A DNA stretch of 64,000 nt, from positions 224,124-288,123 of the forward strand of contig NZ_LUKF01000012.1 in the NCBI RefSeq assembly GCF_001592755.1, given 5' to 3'. The notes under the pieces are model-generated. The model did not search any database and was not told where the DNA came from. It saw only the letters and a program-made list of their open reading frames with translations. The position numbers and the translations under genes were made by a program. Positions 8,740 through 18,061 of the stretch are shown in pieces. The stretch comes from Bdellovibrio bacteriovorus (GTDB taxonomy: Bacteria > Bdellovibrionota > Bdellovibrionia > Bdellovibrionales > Bdellovibrionaceae). Numbering within the stretch: position 1 is the stretch's first letter; each line of letters opens with the position of its first letter.

Positions 8740-9866
8740 ATCTTAGACTCATTTTAGAAGACAATGCAGGAAATGTGACTCGTCAGATTCCGGTAACGGA
8801 AAAAAAGGCGCAGTTGATTCAACGTTCTGACACGAAACGTTTGGAAGTAGTGACTGACACTGCGGCTTTGACGAAAGAAAAAATCAAATTTTCAAAACTA
8901 GCGGATCTAGATTTTGACGAAATGAAGAACAAGAAATTCCCACTGGGTAATTTCGGATCTCTTCGTCTGGTCGAAGCGATCGAAACTGTTCCTGTGGACG
9001 GTTCTGTTCGTGCGGATGAAAAGAAAGACTTGAAAGCTTCTATGCTTTTGGCTTTCGCGATTCTTCTTCTTTTGATCTCGATCATTAAGTTCGCGCCAAA
9101 AGAAAACGCGAAAGTGACTGAAGAATTGAAACAACAAGTTGTTAAAATTGTTCAGACAAAAGAAATGAAGCGCAAGACTGTGGCTCCGACAAACAATATG
9201 GCGGCAGATCCTACAGCGACTAAAATGCCAACGAAACGTGCGGAACTGGTAAAGCGCTCTGGAGCTCTTTCCGCTCTGGGCAGCCTTCGTTCTGGTAAAC
9301 AACGTGGGGGCTTGAACTTAGGTGCCGTGAATACAACTGCAGGCATCGGTCTGGGTGGTACAGGTGGCAGCGGTGGCGTGCAAACGTCACTTTACGGTAA
9401 AGGTATTACTTCCGCACCTCTAGGTACGGGTGGAAACATCCAAGGTGGTGGCGGCTACGGAACAAAAGGAAAAGGCGGCGGCCAAGCGGGTTACGGCAGC
9501 CTTTCTTTGGTAGGTTCTGCAGGTGGCGCTCCAGTTCCATTGGGCGCAGAAGCGGAAGTCGCACAAGGTTTGGACCGTTCAGCGATCGACGAAGTGATTC
9601 GTCGTAACTTAGGTCAAGTGCGTTTCTGTTACGAGCAAGCGTTGCAAGGCACACCGAATTTGAGCGGTCGTGTGGCGATGGGTTTCACCATCGGTGGCAA
9701 CGGTCTTGTAAAATCAGCATCGGTTGAAAACTCTTCGATGGCGAATAAAGGCGTCGAGGATTGTATTACAATGCGTTTGAAAACGTGGAAGTTCCCAGTG
9801 CCTCAAGGAGGCGTGGACGTAAAAGTAACTTATCCGTTCGTATTACGCAGACAAGGGCAGGGGTAG
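8736..9866 (+). CDS. AgmX/PglI C-terminal (TonB-like) domain protein, GltG/GltJ-like
   Basis: A 376-residue protein. Residues 1-95 form a cytoplasmic domain, one transmembrane helix lies near 103-117 (SMLLAFAILLLLISIIKF), a Gly-rich flexible stretch covers about 180-265, and a C-terminal TonB-like domain covers about 280-373 with the RRNLGQVRFCYEQAL signature and a second Cys in VEDCITMRL. This architecture is that of the AgmX/PglI C-terminal family and of the TonB-like subunits GltG and GltJ of the Myxococcus gliding machine. It probably carries motor force across the periplasm. The paired Cys residues in the C-terminal domain may form a disulfide. Confidence 0.85.
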   Translation: MNLRLILEDNAGNVTRQIPVTEKKAQLIQRSDTKRLEVVTDTAALTKEKIKFSKLADLDFDEMKNKKFPLGNFGSLRLVEAIETVPVDGSVRADEKKDLKASMLLAFAILLLLISIIKFAPKENAKVTEELKQQVVKIVQTKEMKRKTVAPTNNMAADPTATKMPTKRAELVKRSGALSALGSLRSGKQRGGLNLGAVNTTAGIGLGGTGGSGGVQTSLYGKGITSAPLGTGGNIQGGGGYGTKGKGGGQAGYGSLSLVGSAGGAPVPLGAEAEVAQGLDRSAIDEVIRRNLGQVRFCYEQALQGTPNLSGRVAMGFTIGGNGLVKSASVENSSMANKGVEDCITMRLKTWKFPVPQGGVDVKVTYPFVLRRQGQG

Positions 9867-9869
9867 ACA

Positions 9870-11030
9870 ATGAAATTAGTATTGGCTTTATTAACAGGCT
9901 TGATGTTTTTAACTGCCTGCGAAATGCAGCAGGATCCTTTGAAGGATGCTCCCGAAGCGGTTCGTGAGGGACGTGCTCCTGAAGCGGAAAAACCCGTTCA
10001 AGAAAAACCATTCTCTAAAGATGCGATGTTCATTGATGCTCCAACGGTTGTTAACGGCCGTGTGGGCAGCCCGATGGAATTTAAAATCAACGGCCGCGTG
10101 ATGGTTGAAGGTGTGACTTATAAATTGAGCATCGACAACTTGGCGGACTTTGAAGGGGCGACATTTGATGCAGCGACTGGCGAATTCAAATGGATTCCAA
10201 CAAGAGCGGTTGTAGCGGGACTTCCAAGTATCGAGCTTCCTCTTCGCATCACTCTAGCAACAGATGCTTCAGCGAAATACCCTTTGATCTCTGTTGAAAA
10301 GAAGACGCTTTCTTTGATGGTTGTGAATGTGTACTCAAAACCTATCGTGCAAACGATCACAGGCAATGGAACACTAACGACAGGAACGACTCACTACCTA
10401 GACTACACGATGGAAGACATTGATGCTTTCAGTGAAGCAGACGTGACTTTAGATGTTCGTGACTGCGGAATTGCAAGCTACCGTGATTCTATCGCTCACT
10501 TGGTCAGCGTTCGCAATATCACGAAGTCAACAACGACTCCGAATAAATATGAAGGTCGTATCGAGATTGATTTGAGAAATGCTGATCACTTGGCAAGCAC
10601 GTACTACTGCTTTGCTTTGCAAGCGATCTCAAAACACGGTGTGAAGTCTGAAATCTATAAACGTGATATCACAATCAACACTCGCCCTAAATCAACTCGT
10701 ATCACGATGGAATCAGCTCCGACGTTGCTAGTAGGTCAATCGGCGCAAATCGCGTTTACGATCTATGATACGACTGCGAACGGAAGCCTAAGAATGGTTT
10801 CTATGGACGATATCGCAAAGGTTCTTCCAGGCAGTACTTTGACTTGTAAATCAAACTACACAAGCAAGTTCCAATTGGATTGTTCAGGTTATATCACGAC
10901 GACAGGTTTGACGGCTCCGACAGCAGATGCTGTTTACAACATCAAAATGGAAGTTGAAAACACTGTTGGCAGCGTGTCCGTGAACACTACTCACACTCTT
11001 CGCATTAATGTTAAGGCGGTGACTCTATGA
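9870..11030 (+). CDS. lipoprotein with Ig/cadherin-like domains, gliding cluster
   Basis: A 386-residue predicted outer-membrane lipoprotein with lipobox LTAC (Cys near residue 17). A disordered acidic linker (DAPEAVREGRAPEAEKPVQEK) is followed by beta-rich segments; the stretch ending FDAATGEFKWIPT resembles bacterial cadherin/Ig-like putative-Ig repeats. It starts four bases after the TonB-like gene and its stop overlaps the next start. The Glt machine of Myxococcus contains outer-membrane lipoproteins of this general kind, but I do not assign a specific one. Confidence 0.77.
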   Translation: MKLVLALLTGLMFLTACEMQQDPLKDAPEAVREGRAPEAEKPVQEKPFSKDAMFIDAPTVVNGRVGSPMEFKINGRVMVEGVTYKLSIDNLADFEGATFDAATGEFKWIPTRAVVAGLPSIELPLRITLATDASAKYPLISVEKKTLSLMVVNVYSKPIVQTITGNGTLTTGTTHYLDYTMEDIDAFSEADVTLDVRDCGIASYRDSIAHLVSVRNITKSTTTPNKYEGRIEIDLRNADHLASTYYCFALQAISKHGVKSEIYKRDITINTRPKSTRITMESAPTLLVGQSAQIAFTIYDTTANGSLRMVSMDDIAKVLPGSTLTCKSNYTSKFQLDCSGYITTTGLTAPTADAVYNIKMEVENTVGSVSVNTTHTLRINVKAVTL

Positions 11031-11737
11031 AATCTTTAAGCTTTATTTGTGCTCTTTTCATTTCTTCTATGGCTTTTGCTCAATCTGTTGAGCATGAAGT
11101 GGATTCTTTCGGTGGTAACGAGGCGCTTTACCTTAAAGCTAAAGCTTTGAACCCAGAAGTGGAAAACGAAGTTGTTCAAAACCGTTTTATGGAAAGATCA
11201 AATCGTTTTGAAGTGGCTCCTGAGTTTTCAGGTGTTTTTAACGGTGACTCTTACAACCGCACGACAAATGCGGGTTTGAACGTTCACTACCACATCAATC
11301 CAAGCTGGAGTGTGGGTGTGAAGTATAACTACTCTTTCAACACTTTGACTCCGGAAGGAAAATCGGCGGTTGACAAAGCCAGCCAAAACGCGGCTCAAAA
11401 TCCAAAAGAGCCAAGCTATCTTTTTCCGCAAGTGATTTATCCTAAATCAGAAACTTTGGGACTCGTGAACTGGTATCCAATCGTAGGTAAATTGAGCTTC
11501 GGTAAATATGGCGTCGCTCACTTCGACACTTACCTGACAGCGGGTTACGGCCAAATGGAACTTTCTAACGGCACAAGCCCAGCGGCGACATTGGGTGTGG
11601 GTTTTGGTTTCTGGGTGAATTCAAACCTAACAACTCGCTTAGAATACCGTGCTCAACAATACAAAGCGGAATACTACAACAAAACTGAGAACATGTTAAC
11701 AAACGTGGCCTCTGTACAAATGGGTTGGATGCTATGA
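11027..11737 (+). CDS. outer-membrane beta-barrel protein, gliding cluster
   Basis: A 236-residue protein with a signal peptide (cleavage near AFAQS) and alternating hydrophobic/polar beta-strands such as NAGLNVHYHINPSWSVGVKY, and a C-terminal strand ending in aromatic or hydrophobic residues (VASVQMGWML). It resembles the outer-membrane beta-barrel family shared by myxobacteria and relatives. In the Glt complex, beta-barrel proteins anchor the machine in the outer membrane. It overlaps both neighbours by four bases. Confidence 0.8.
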   Translation: MKSLSFICALFISSMAFAQSVEHEVDSFGGNEALYLKAKALNPEVENEVVQNRFMERSNRFEVAPEFSGVFNGDSYNRTTNAGLNVHYHINPSWSVGVKYNYSFNTLTPEGKSAVDKASQNAAQNPKEPSYLFPQVIYPKSETLGLVNWYPIVGKLSFGKYGVAHFDTYLTAGYGQMELSNGTSPAATLGVGFGFWVNSNLTTRLEYRAQQYKAEYYNKTENMLTNVASVQMGWML

Positions 11738-13329
11738 TGTTAGTTAAATCTTTAACTGTTGCTTCTTTAGTTCTAGGAGCTCACTCAGTCGCTTTCGCGG
11801 AAGACGACTTGATGAGCATCCTTGAAGGAAAGACCAGCCAAGCGGCGGCTCAGTTCGTGGAAAGCGAAGAAGTCGCCAAGCTGAAAAAAGCGGTGAATCC
11901 TTCAACGGCGGAACAAAATATCTTCTTCCAATTCCTGGTTGAAAAGAACTATGAAAAAGCTTTGTTCCAATGGGCAACAGCTTTCAATGGATCTTCATTT
12001 CAACAAACTGAAACGGGCAAGGCTCTAGAAGCTTTCTTGAACTATAAAAATGGTTTGAAGCTGACAGGTGTTGAAGCTCTTTTGAACATTTCGGCTCCAG
12101 AGAAAATCGACAGCACAGTGATCAGTCTTTGGAAAGAAAACTTGAATGACAAAGACCCGGTGTGGGGAATGGCGCAAGTCACTTGGAAGCCTTATTGGAC
12201 TCAAGTGTTCGGCGTAGGTGCTGAGATGGCGGTTCTTCTTCAGAAGAACTACGTCAACGAAGATATCGCCGCTTTGACTGAGCTTATTAAAAAGACACCG
12301 ACAGATTCAGTAGAAAGAAACCTATTGCAATGGCAATTGGTTTTGAATCTGGGAATCCGTGGCGATGCGGGTAAAGCAGCGCAAGTTCTAGCGCACTTGA
12401 TGAAAGCTAAAAACAATCCGATTGATAAAGATCTTATGACGATCACTGCGGGTCGTTTGCTTTACCAAAACGGCTTCTTAGATGCTTCTATCCAGTACTA
12501 CAAAAAGATCGGTAAAAAATCAGACTACTGGTTCCAAGCGCAAGAAGAGATGGCTTGGGCGTTCATGAGAAAAGGTGAGCCGCAAAATGCGATCGCGATC
12601 ACGAAAACTCTGACTTACCCGCACTTTAAAGGCTGGGTGGGTATTGAGTCTTACCTTCTAAGCTCTTTCAGCAGCTTGAAGGTGTGTGATTATCCTCATG
12701 TGCTTGAGACAATGAAAGCGATCAAACCTCAGTTCGGTGAGCACTTGGTGGCTCTTGAAAAATTGACGGTAGATCCAAATCAACCTGCAGTGACAAACTT
12801 GATGAAAGCATTGTCTGTAGGACCTGTGAGCCCTGAAAAATTAGGTAAAGATGCGCACATGATCCCAGCGCATGCGTCTCGTGACGAAGTTTTGACGTTG
12901 CTCGTGAAAAGACATGCGTACCTGACGAAAGAATCTGAATTGGCTGAACAGCTTTACGCTCGTTCTTTGACATTCGGAAACTTGCAAGGTCAGTTTGAAA
13001 CTTTGAAAAACCAAGTTCAAACGCGCGCGCAAATGACTCAAGGTGCAGGTCTGCAACGTGTTCAAGAGTTGGCGAAGTCTGAACTAGAAGATTCTAAACA
13101 AGTCATGCAACGTCTTCGTATCGTGGAAGTAGAAATGATCCAGCAGGTGGATTCTGCTTCGAAGTTCATCAAGAACGTAGGAACGACAGAATCCAAAATG
13201 GGTTCGACGGGTTCCACGAACAAATATGCGATGAGCTTTGCAAATGACAAAGAAATCTGGTTCGACGAACTTTCTAACTTCAAAGTGGACGTAAAAAAAG
13301 GCTGCGCGAAAGCCAGCGTGAAGGAGTAA
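11734..13329 (+). CDS. secreted TPR-like protein, gliding cluster
   Basis: A 531-residue protein starting at an ATGATG that overlaps the stop of the barrel gene. A signal peptide (to about residue 22, AFAED) is followed by helical repeats, including a TPR-like unit in NGFLDASIQYYKKIGKKSDYWFQAQEEMAWAFMRKGEPQNAI, and by a coiled-coil-prone segment near residues 430-480. It is probably periplasmic. It is the second TPR protein of the operon, as expected for the Agl-Glt gene content. Confidence 0.78.
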   Translation: MMLVKSLTVASLVLGAHSVAFAEDDLMSILEGKTSQAAAQFVESEEVAKLKKAVNPSTAEQNIFFQFLVEKNYEKALFQWATAFNGSSFQQTETGKALEAFLNYKNGLKLTGVEALLNISAPEKIDSTVISLWKENLNDKDPVWGMAQVTWKPYWTQVFGVGAEMAVLLQKNYVNEDIAALTELIKKTPTDSVERNLLQWQLVLNLGIRGDAGKAAQVLAHLMKAKNNPIDKDLMTITAGRLLYQNGFLDASIQYYKKIGKKSDYWFQAQEEMAWAFMRKGEPQNAIAITKTLTYPHFKGWVGIESYLLSSFSSLKVCDYPHVLETMKAIKPQFGEHLVALEKLTVDPNQPAVTNLMKALSVGPVSPEKLGKDAHMIPAHASRDEVLTLLVKRHAYLTKESELAEQLYARSLTFGNLQGQFETLKNQVQTRAQMTQGAGLQRVQELAKSELEDSKQVMQRLRIVEVEMIQQVDSASKFIKNVGTTESKMGSTGSTNKYAMSFANDKEIWFDELSNFKVDVKKGCAKASVKE

Positions 13330-13332
13330 AGA

Positions 13333-14343
13333 ATGAAGTTCGTATCTAAAGCTCTTTGCTTCGTCGTTGCTTTTGGTGCTTTGTCGGGATGTGGAAGTGA
13401 TTCTCCAGATCTTATCGGTAAAGCCATCCTTAAAAACGAAGAGTTCCAAGAAAAACCAAAAGACTTTACGGTGTTCAACCCGAAGGTCGACATCCTTTTC
13501 GTGATCGACAGTTCCGGCAGTATGTCGGAAGCCCAAGCGAACTTAAGCCGCAATGCTTATGCTTTTGCTGATGCCATTTCTAAAGTATCGATCTTGGATT
13601 ATCACATTGGTGTGATCACAACAGACATGGATGACTGCCGCAACCATTGCGGTAAGTTGGTAGGCCTTCCGACCTTCGTTGAAAAAACAACGCCGAATCT
13701 AGTGACGTCTTTGGCTCGTCGTATGGAAGTGGGAACTAACGGAAGTGCCTCTGAAGAGATGTTCGGTCCGGTTGTAGAAGCGCTTTCTCCTTCTTTAGAA
13801 GTGGGCGCGAATATGGGCTTCTATCGTCAAGATGCGTTCTTGGCGGTGATCTTCATCACGGATGCGAAAGACCAATCTCGTTTTGCTCCTCAAGATTTCT
13901 TGCAAATTTTGACGACGAAAAAAGGGGATGCGTCTCGTGTGTTGGGTTACGGAGTTATTCGTACTTTGGCGCAAGAAAAAGTCTGCGTAGCTTCTGAAGA
14001 TCTGGATGAAAAATTGGAAGTTTTCCTAGAGTCTGTGGTTAACGGTGACAAAGCTCAGAAAAATATCTTGAGTCTTTGTTCACCAGACTACGGTGTGAAA
14101 CTTGCGGAGTTCGCAAAAGACATCGTTAAAAGAACGGCGGGGACAGTAAAACTAAGCCGTACTCCTGATGTGAAAACAATCAAGGTTTCTTACGGTACAC
14201 AGGTGATCCCGAACAGTTTAACTGAAGGTTGGGTTTACGAGCCGTCGACAAATTCTATTCTGTTGTCAGAAGGAATCGTGTGGAATGTGCAAGGACCTGG
14301 CGTAGGTCTGACGATCGACTTTGAAGCCATTGATATGGAATAG
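13333..14343 (+). CDS. von Willebrand A-domain lipoprotein, CglB-like
   Basis: A 336-residue lipoprotein with lipobox LSGC (Cys near residue 20). A von Willebrand factor A domain follows with an intact MIDAS metal site: Asp59, Ser61 and Ser63 in VIDSSGSMS. A pair of Cys residues in DDCRNHCG and two later Cys may form disulfides. In Myxococcus the VWA lipoprotein CglB is the surface adhesin that couples the Glt machine to the substrate. This protein closes the operon here, three bases after the TPR gene, and a strong terminator follows. The CglB-like role is an inference from domain and context. Confidence 0.85.
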   Translation: MKFVSKALCFVVAFGALSGCGSDSPDLIGKAILKNEEFQEKPKDFTVFNPKVDILFVIDSSGSMSEAQANLSRNAYAFADAISKVSILDYHIGVITTDMDDCRNHCGKLVGLPTFVEKTTPNLVTSLARRMEVGTNGSASEEMFGPVVEALSPSLEVGANMGFYRQDAFLAVIFITDAKDQSRFAPQDFLQILTTKKGDASRVLGYGVIRTLAQEKVCVASEDLDEKLEVFLESVVNGDKAQKNILSLCSPDYGVKLAEFAKDIVKRTAGTVKLSRTPDVKTIKVSYGTQVIPNSLTEGWVYEPSTNSILLSEGIVWNVQGPGVGLTIDFEAIDME

Positions 14344-14366
14344 TCGAAAATTCAAAATAGTTTAAG

Positions 14367-14392
14367 AAAAGGGCTTCGTAAGAAGCCCTTTT
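14367..14392 (+). terminator. Rho-independent terminator of the gliding operon
   Basis: AAAAGGGCTT and AAGCCCTTTT form a 10-bp stem with a 6-base loop, followed by more T residues. Because the stem is flanked by A and T runs it can also stop the convergent gene at 14407-14712. Confidence 0.9.
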
Positions 14393-14406
14393 TTATTTTC
14401 AAAATC

Positions 14407-14712
14407 TTAGTACAAATAAATCTCTGTCGGAGAAACATTGATGTCGCGGTAAACGATACCCGTAACTGTGTCGCCCTCTTTCACATTGCATGATGTGATC
14501 ACGCCAAAAGAGCTGACTTCATCGATATCCAAGGGGCATTGAAAGCTCGGGTTGAGCTGCCAGTTGCCAGTCCAAGACAGTTTCACGCGGCATTGACCGT
14601 TGTTTGCTGGTTCAATAGATGCTGCTTTTGCGATCAATTGAGCTTCTAATTGGTTGCAGGCAAAGGCTGGAGTTGCTGCAAAAATTGACAAAATAATCAG
14701 AGCTTTTTTCAA
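14407..14712 (-). CDS. small secreted protein, unknown function
   Basis: A 101-residue protein starting at TTG with a clear AGGAG ribosome site. A signal peptide ends at about residue 18 (TPAFA), leaving an 83-residue mature chain with four Cys, including one at its N terminus (ACNQ), that could form two disulfides. I recognise no family. It is monocistronic, convergent with the gliding operon and divergent from ppdK. Confidence 0.65.
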   Translation of the reverse strand: MKKALIILSIFAATPAFACNQLEAQLIAKAASIEPANNGQCRVKLSWTGNWQLNPSFQCPLDIDEVSSFGVITSCNVKEGDTVTGIVYRDINVSPTEIYLY

Positions 14713-15016
14713 GGGGATCTCCTTCTTTTGTGGGGTGTCGTGGGTTTACCACAAGGTCGGCGTGATTTTCTTTAAGATTGTGTCAGGCTCGATGTCGGTT
14801 TTAAAAACGCCTAAGTCCTTCATTTATTAAGGGAATTCCTAAAGCATTTTAAACGACTTGTGATTGAGCACTGGCTCTATAACTCAACGCGAAGTCTGAC
14901 TAATATATTTCATTGATATTAAGGACTTAGAAGTGTTTTATACCTTAATATAGCTAGCTCAAAATATAAGTAGTTAGCCATAGATATTACTTCGTTACTT
15001 TTCTGGAGGGAGACTT
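14713..15016. other. 304-base gene-free region upstream of ppdK
   Basis: This stretch separates the small secreted protein from ppdK. It is AT-rich near ppdK, with several TATA- and TTAA-containing segments (about 14880-14990) that could hold promoters for both directions, but I cannot identify a convincing -35/-10 pair. The ppdK ribosome site GGAGGGAG lies at its end. No RNA gene or open frame is evident. Confidence 0.5.
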
Positions 15017-17731
15017 ATGCACCAGAATGTAAACACGGCTGAAAAAGCCTCTTCAACATCTACGATTCCGCAGAAGTTCGTGTACTTCTTTGCTGCCGGC
15101 GAAGCCGAGGGCAATGCGGGAATGAAAAACATCTTGGGCGGTAAAGGGGCCAATCTTGCAGAGATGACGTCTTTGGGGATTCCTGTTCCTCCGGGCTTTA
15201 CAATCTCGACAGAGATTTGCGCGCACTTCTATGAAGCCGGCGGCAAACTTCCAGAGTGGGTTCGTCCTGCAGTGACGACAGCCATGGCGAAAGTGGAAGC
15301 GAAGATCGGTAAAAAATTTGGTGATGTGAATAATCCACTTCTAGTCTCTGTTCGTTCAGGGGCGCGCGCCTCTATGCCAGGGATGATGGATACAATCTTG
15401 AATTTGGGATTGAATGACCAAACTGTTGAGGGCTTGGCGAAGTCTTCAAACAACCCGCGTTTTGCCTGGGACTCTTACCGCCGCTTTATCCAAATGTACT
15501 CTGACGTGGTGATGGGGATGAACTCATCTCTTCTTGAAGTGACTTTGGAAGATATGAAAGAAGACAAGCACTACAAAGCCGACACAGAGCTGACTGTTGA
15601 TGATTTGAAACTTCTTGTTAAAAAATTCAAAGAGCTTGTTCATCAAATGACAGGTCAGTCTTTCCCAACAGATCCTTGGGAACAATTGTGGGGCGCGGTT
15701 TCTGCGGTTTTCCATTCTTGGAATACTCCTCGCGCGATCACTTACCGTGAACTTCACAGCATCCCGGCTTCTTGGGGAACAGCCGTGAATGTTCAATCCA
15801 TGGTCTTTGGTAACATGGGGGATGACTCTGCAACGGGTGTGGCATTCACGCGCAATCCTTCAACGGGTGAAAAAGCGTTCTACGGTGAATTCTTGATCAA
15901 TGCTCAAGGTGAAGACGTGGTGGCGGGGATCCGCACTCCACAACCTATCACTAAGATTGCGGCTCAAGGCTCAGGCATGAAGTCTTTGGAAGAAGCTCTT
16001 CCGCAAGCCTACAGCCAGCTTGTTGATATTTATAAAAAACTAGAAGCTCACTATCGCGATATGCAAGATATTGAGTTCACAATCGAGCGTGGCGTTCTTT
16101 GGATGCTGCAAACTCGTAATGGAAAGCGTACGGCGGCGGCGGCTTTGAAAATCGCTTGTGACATGATCGATGAAAAGTTGATCAATCAAGACGAAGCTTT
16201 GTTGCGCTTAGATCCAGGCGCTTTGGATCAATTATTACATCCAACTCTAGACCCTAAAGCTCAGAAAACTCTTTTGGCGAAAGGTTTGCCAGCGTCTCCA
16301 GGAGGCGTGAACGGTCAAATTGTATTTACTTCTGAAGAAGCTGTTGAATGGAAAGAGCAAGGAAAGAAAGTCATCCTGGTTCGCGTTGAAACGTCTCCAG
16401 AAGACATCGCCGGCATGGTCGCCGCTCAAGGTATCTTCACGACTCGTGGAGGTATGACATCTCATGCAGCGGTTGTCGCTCGTGGTATGGGTAAGTGCTG
16501 TGTAGCGGGTTGTGGTGAAGTGGAAGTCGACTACCGTACGGAAACTATGAAAGTGAAAGGCTACGTTCTTAAAAAGGGCGATGTGATCACTTTGGATGGT
16601 TCTACGGGTGAAGTTTACTTGGGCGAAGTAAAAACCATCGAGCCAAAACTTGATGGCAACTTCGAGCGCATCATGAAAATCGCTGACCAAGTTCGTAAAT
16701 TGAAAGTTCGCACAAATGCAGATACTCCGAAAGACGCGCAGACGGCTCGTAACTTCGGTGCCGAAGGTATCGGTCTTTGCCGTACAGAGCATATGTTCTT
16801 CGGTGCAGATCGTATCGATGCGGTTCGTGAAATGATTATCGCGGATAATAAATCAGACCGTGAAAAAGCCTTGGTTAAACTTTTGCCAATGCAACGTGAT
16901 GACTTCTATCAGTTGTTTAAGATCATGGACGGCTTGCCAGTGACGATCCGTTTGTTGGATCCACCTCTTCATGAGTTCGTGCCTCACACGGATGAAGAAA
17001 CCAAAGAGTTGGCAAAACGCCTGGGCACGGACTATGAACGTCTTCGCGCGAAAGTAAAATCTTTGCACGAGTTCAATCCGATGCTAGGTCATCGTGGTTG
17101 CCGCTTGGCGATCACGTTCCCAGAGATCTACCAAATGCAAGTGCGCGCGATTGCGGAAGCGGCTTGTATGTTGATTGGTGAAGGTAAAAAACTAGTTCCT
17201 GAAATCATGATCCCATTGGTGGCGACAGATAAGGAATTAGACATCCTTCGCGTTTCCGCGGTTAACGAAGTGAAGAAAGTGCAGCAAGAAAAAGGCATCA
17301 AGTTCGATTTCCAAGTGGGAACCATGATCGAGCTTCCTCGTGCCGCTATTACAGCGGATGCGATTGCTGAATACGCGGACTTCTTCAGTTTCGGTACGAA
17401 TGACTTAACTCAAACGACATTGGGTCTTTCTCGTGATGATTCAGGTCGCTTCTTAGGTTCGTATGTTTCTTCAGGCATCTTGCCTAAAGATCCATTCATG
17501 TCTATCGATCAAACGGGCGTAGGTTCGTTGGTGAAGATGGGAACAGAGTTAGGCCGTCGTACGAAGCCAGACCTCAAAGTCGGCGTGTGCGGTGAGCACG
17601 GTGGTGATCCAGAATCTATCGAGTTCTTCCACAAGGTCGGACTTGATTACGTATCCTGCTCTCCATTCCGTGTGCCTATCGCTCGCTTAGCGGCAGCCCG
17701 CGCGGCCCTTCTAGGCAAGAAACTTCACTAG
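15017..17731 (+). CDS. ppdK: pyruvate, phosphate dikinase
   Basis: A 904-residue enzyme of normal family length that interconverts pyruvate + ATP + Pi and phosphoenolpyruvate + AMP + PPi. The N-terminal nucleotide-binding domain begins with GGKGANLAEM. The swivelling domain has the phosphorylated His483 within GGMTSHAAVVARG. The C-terminal barrel has the RLLDPPLHEF segment, FSFGTNDLTQTTLG and the CGEHGGDP active-site Cys. In an organism that lives on amino acids it would feed gluconeogenesis. It is a single-gene unit with its own terminator. Confidence 0.97.
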   Translation: MHQNVNTAEKASSTSTIPQKFVYFFAAGEAEGNAGMKNILGGKGANLAEMTSLGIPVPPGFTISTEICAHFYEAGGKLPEWVRPAVTTAMAKVEAKIGKKFGDVNNPLLVSVRSGARASMPGMMDTILNLGLNDQTVEGLAKSSNNPRFAWDSYRRFIQMYSDVVMGMNSSLLEVTLEDMKEDKHYKADTELTVDDLKLLVKKFKELVHQMTGQSFPTDPWEQLWGAVSAVFHSWNTPRAITYRELHSIPASWGTAVNVQSMVFGNMGDDSATGVAFTRNPSTGEKAFYGEFLINAQGEDVVAGIRTPQPITKIAAQGSGMKSLEEALPQAYSQLVDIYKKLEAHYRDMQDIEFTIERGVLWMLQTRNGKRTAAAALKIACDMIDEKLINQDEALLRLDPGALDQLLHPTLDPKAQKTLLAKGLPASPGGVNGQIVFTSEEAVEWKEQGKKVILVRVETSPEDIAGMVAAQGIFTTRGGMTSHAAVVARGMGKCCVAGCGEVEVDYRTETMKVKGYVLKKGDVITLDGSTGEVYLGEVKTIEPKLDGNFERIMKIADQVRKLKVRTNADTPKDAQTARNFGAEGIGLCRTEHMFFGADRIDAVREMIIADNKSDREKALVKLLPMQRDDFYQLFKIMDGLPVTIRLLDPPLHEFVPHTDEETKELAKRLGTDYERLRAKVKSLHEFNPMLGHRGCRLAITFPEIYQMQVRAIAEAACMLIGEGKKLVPEIMIPLVATDKELDILRVSAVNEVKKVQQEKGIKFDFQVGTMIELPRAAITADAIAEYADFFSFGTNDLTQTTLGLSRDDSGRFLGSYVSSGILPKDPFMSIDQTGVGSLVKMGTELGRRTKPDLKVGVCGEHGGDPESIEFFHKVGLDYVSCSPFRVPIARLAAARAALLGKKLH

Positions 17732-18061
17732 TGCCTGCTTCTTTTTTGGGTCTACGCTGCAGCATTGTGCGGGACCCTTAAGAAGTACGGAATGTTTTAT
17801 TCATATAAAAAGCCGCTTTCAAAGAGCGGCTTTTTTATTTCTTTTCACTGCGAAACATACTGTCCCACTCTGAGACGACTGTTCCGTCAGTGACACTTTA
17901 GGGGATGCCCATTGTCGGCACTGTCAAAGCTGCAGACAGATTTCGCGTGTCTCACATTGATTCCACACTTAGTTAAGCCCATAGAATCAGGCGAGAAGTC
18001 GCCGTGCCAGCCTTCTTGGCAGACCCCTTGCTCTTACCTTAGTCATCAAGGAAAAAAATAT
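17732..18061. other. 330-base region between ppdK and the repeat lipoprotein
   Basis: The first third holds the ppdK terminator. The rest (about 17840-18050) is the leader region of the lipoprotein gene at 18062. An open frame runs back to 17912 in phase with that gene, but it lacks a ribosome site and would bury the signal peptide, so I treat it as non-coding. No promoter is clear. Confidence 0.5.
17807..17836 (+). terminator. Rho-independent terminator of ppdK
   Basis: AAAAAGCCGCT and AGCGGCTTTTT form an 11-bp stem with a 7-base loop and a T run. Confidence 0.92.

Noticed and set aside
17912..18061. N-terminal extension of the repeat lipoprotein
   Set aside because: It would place about 50 residues before the signal peptide and has no ribosome site.
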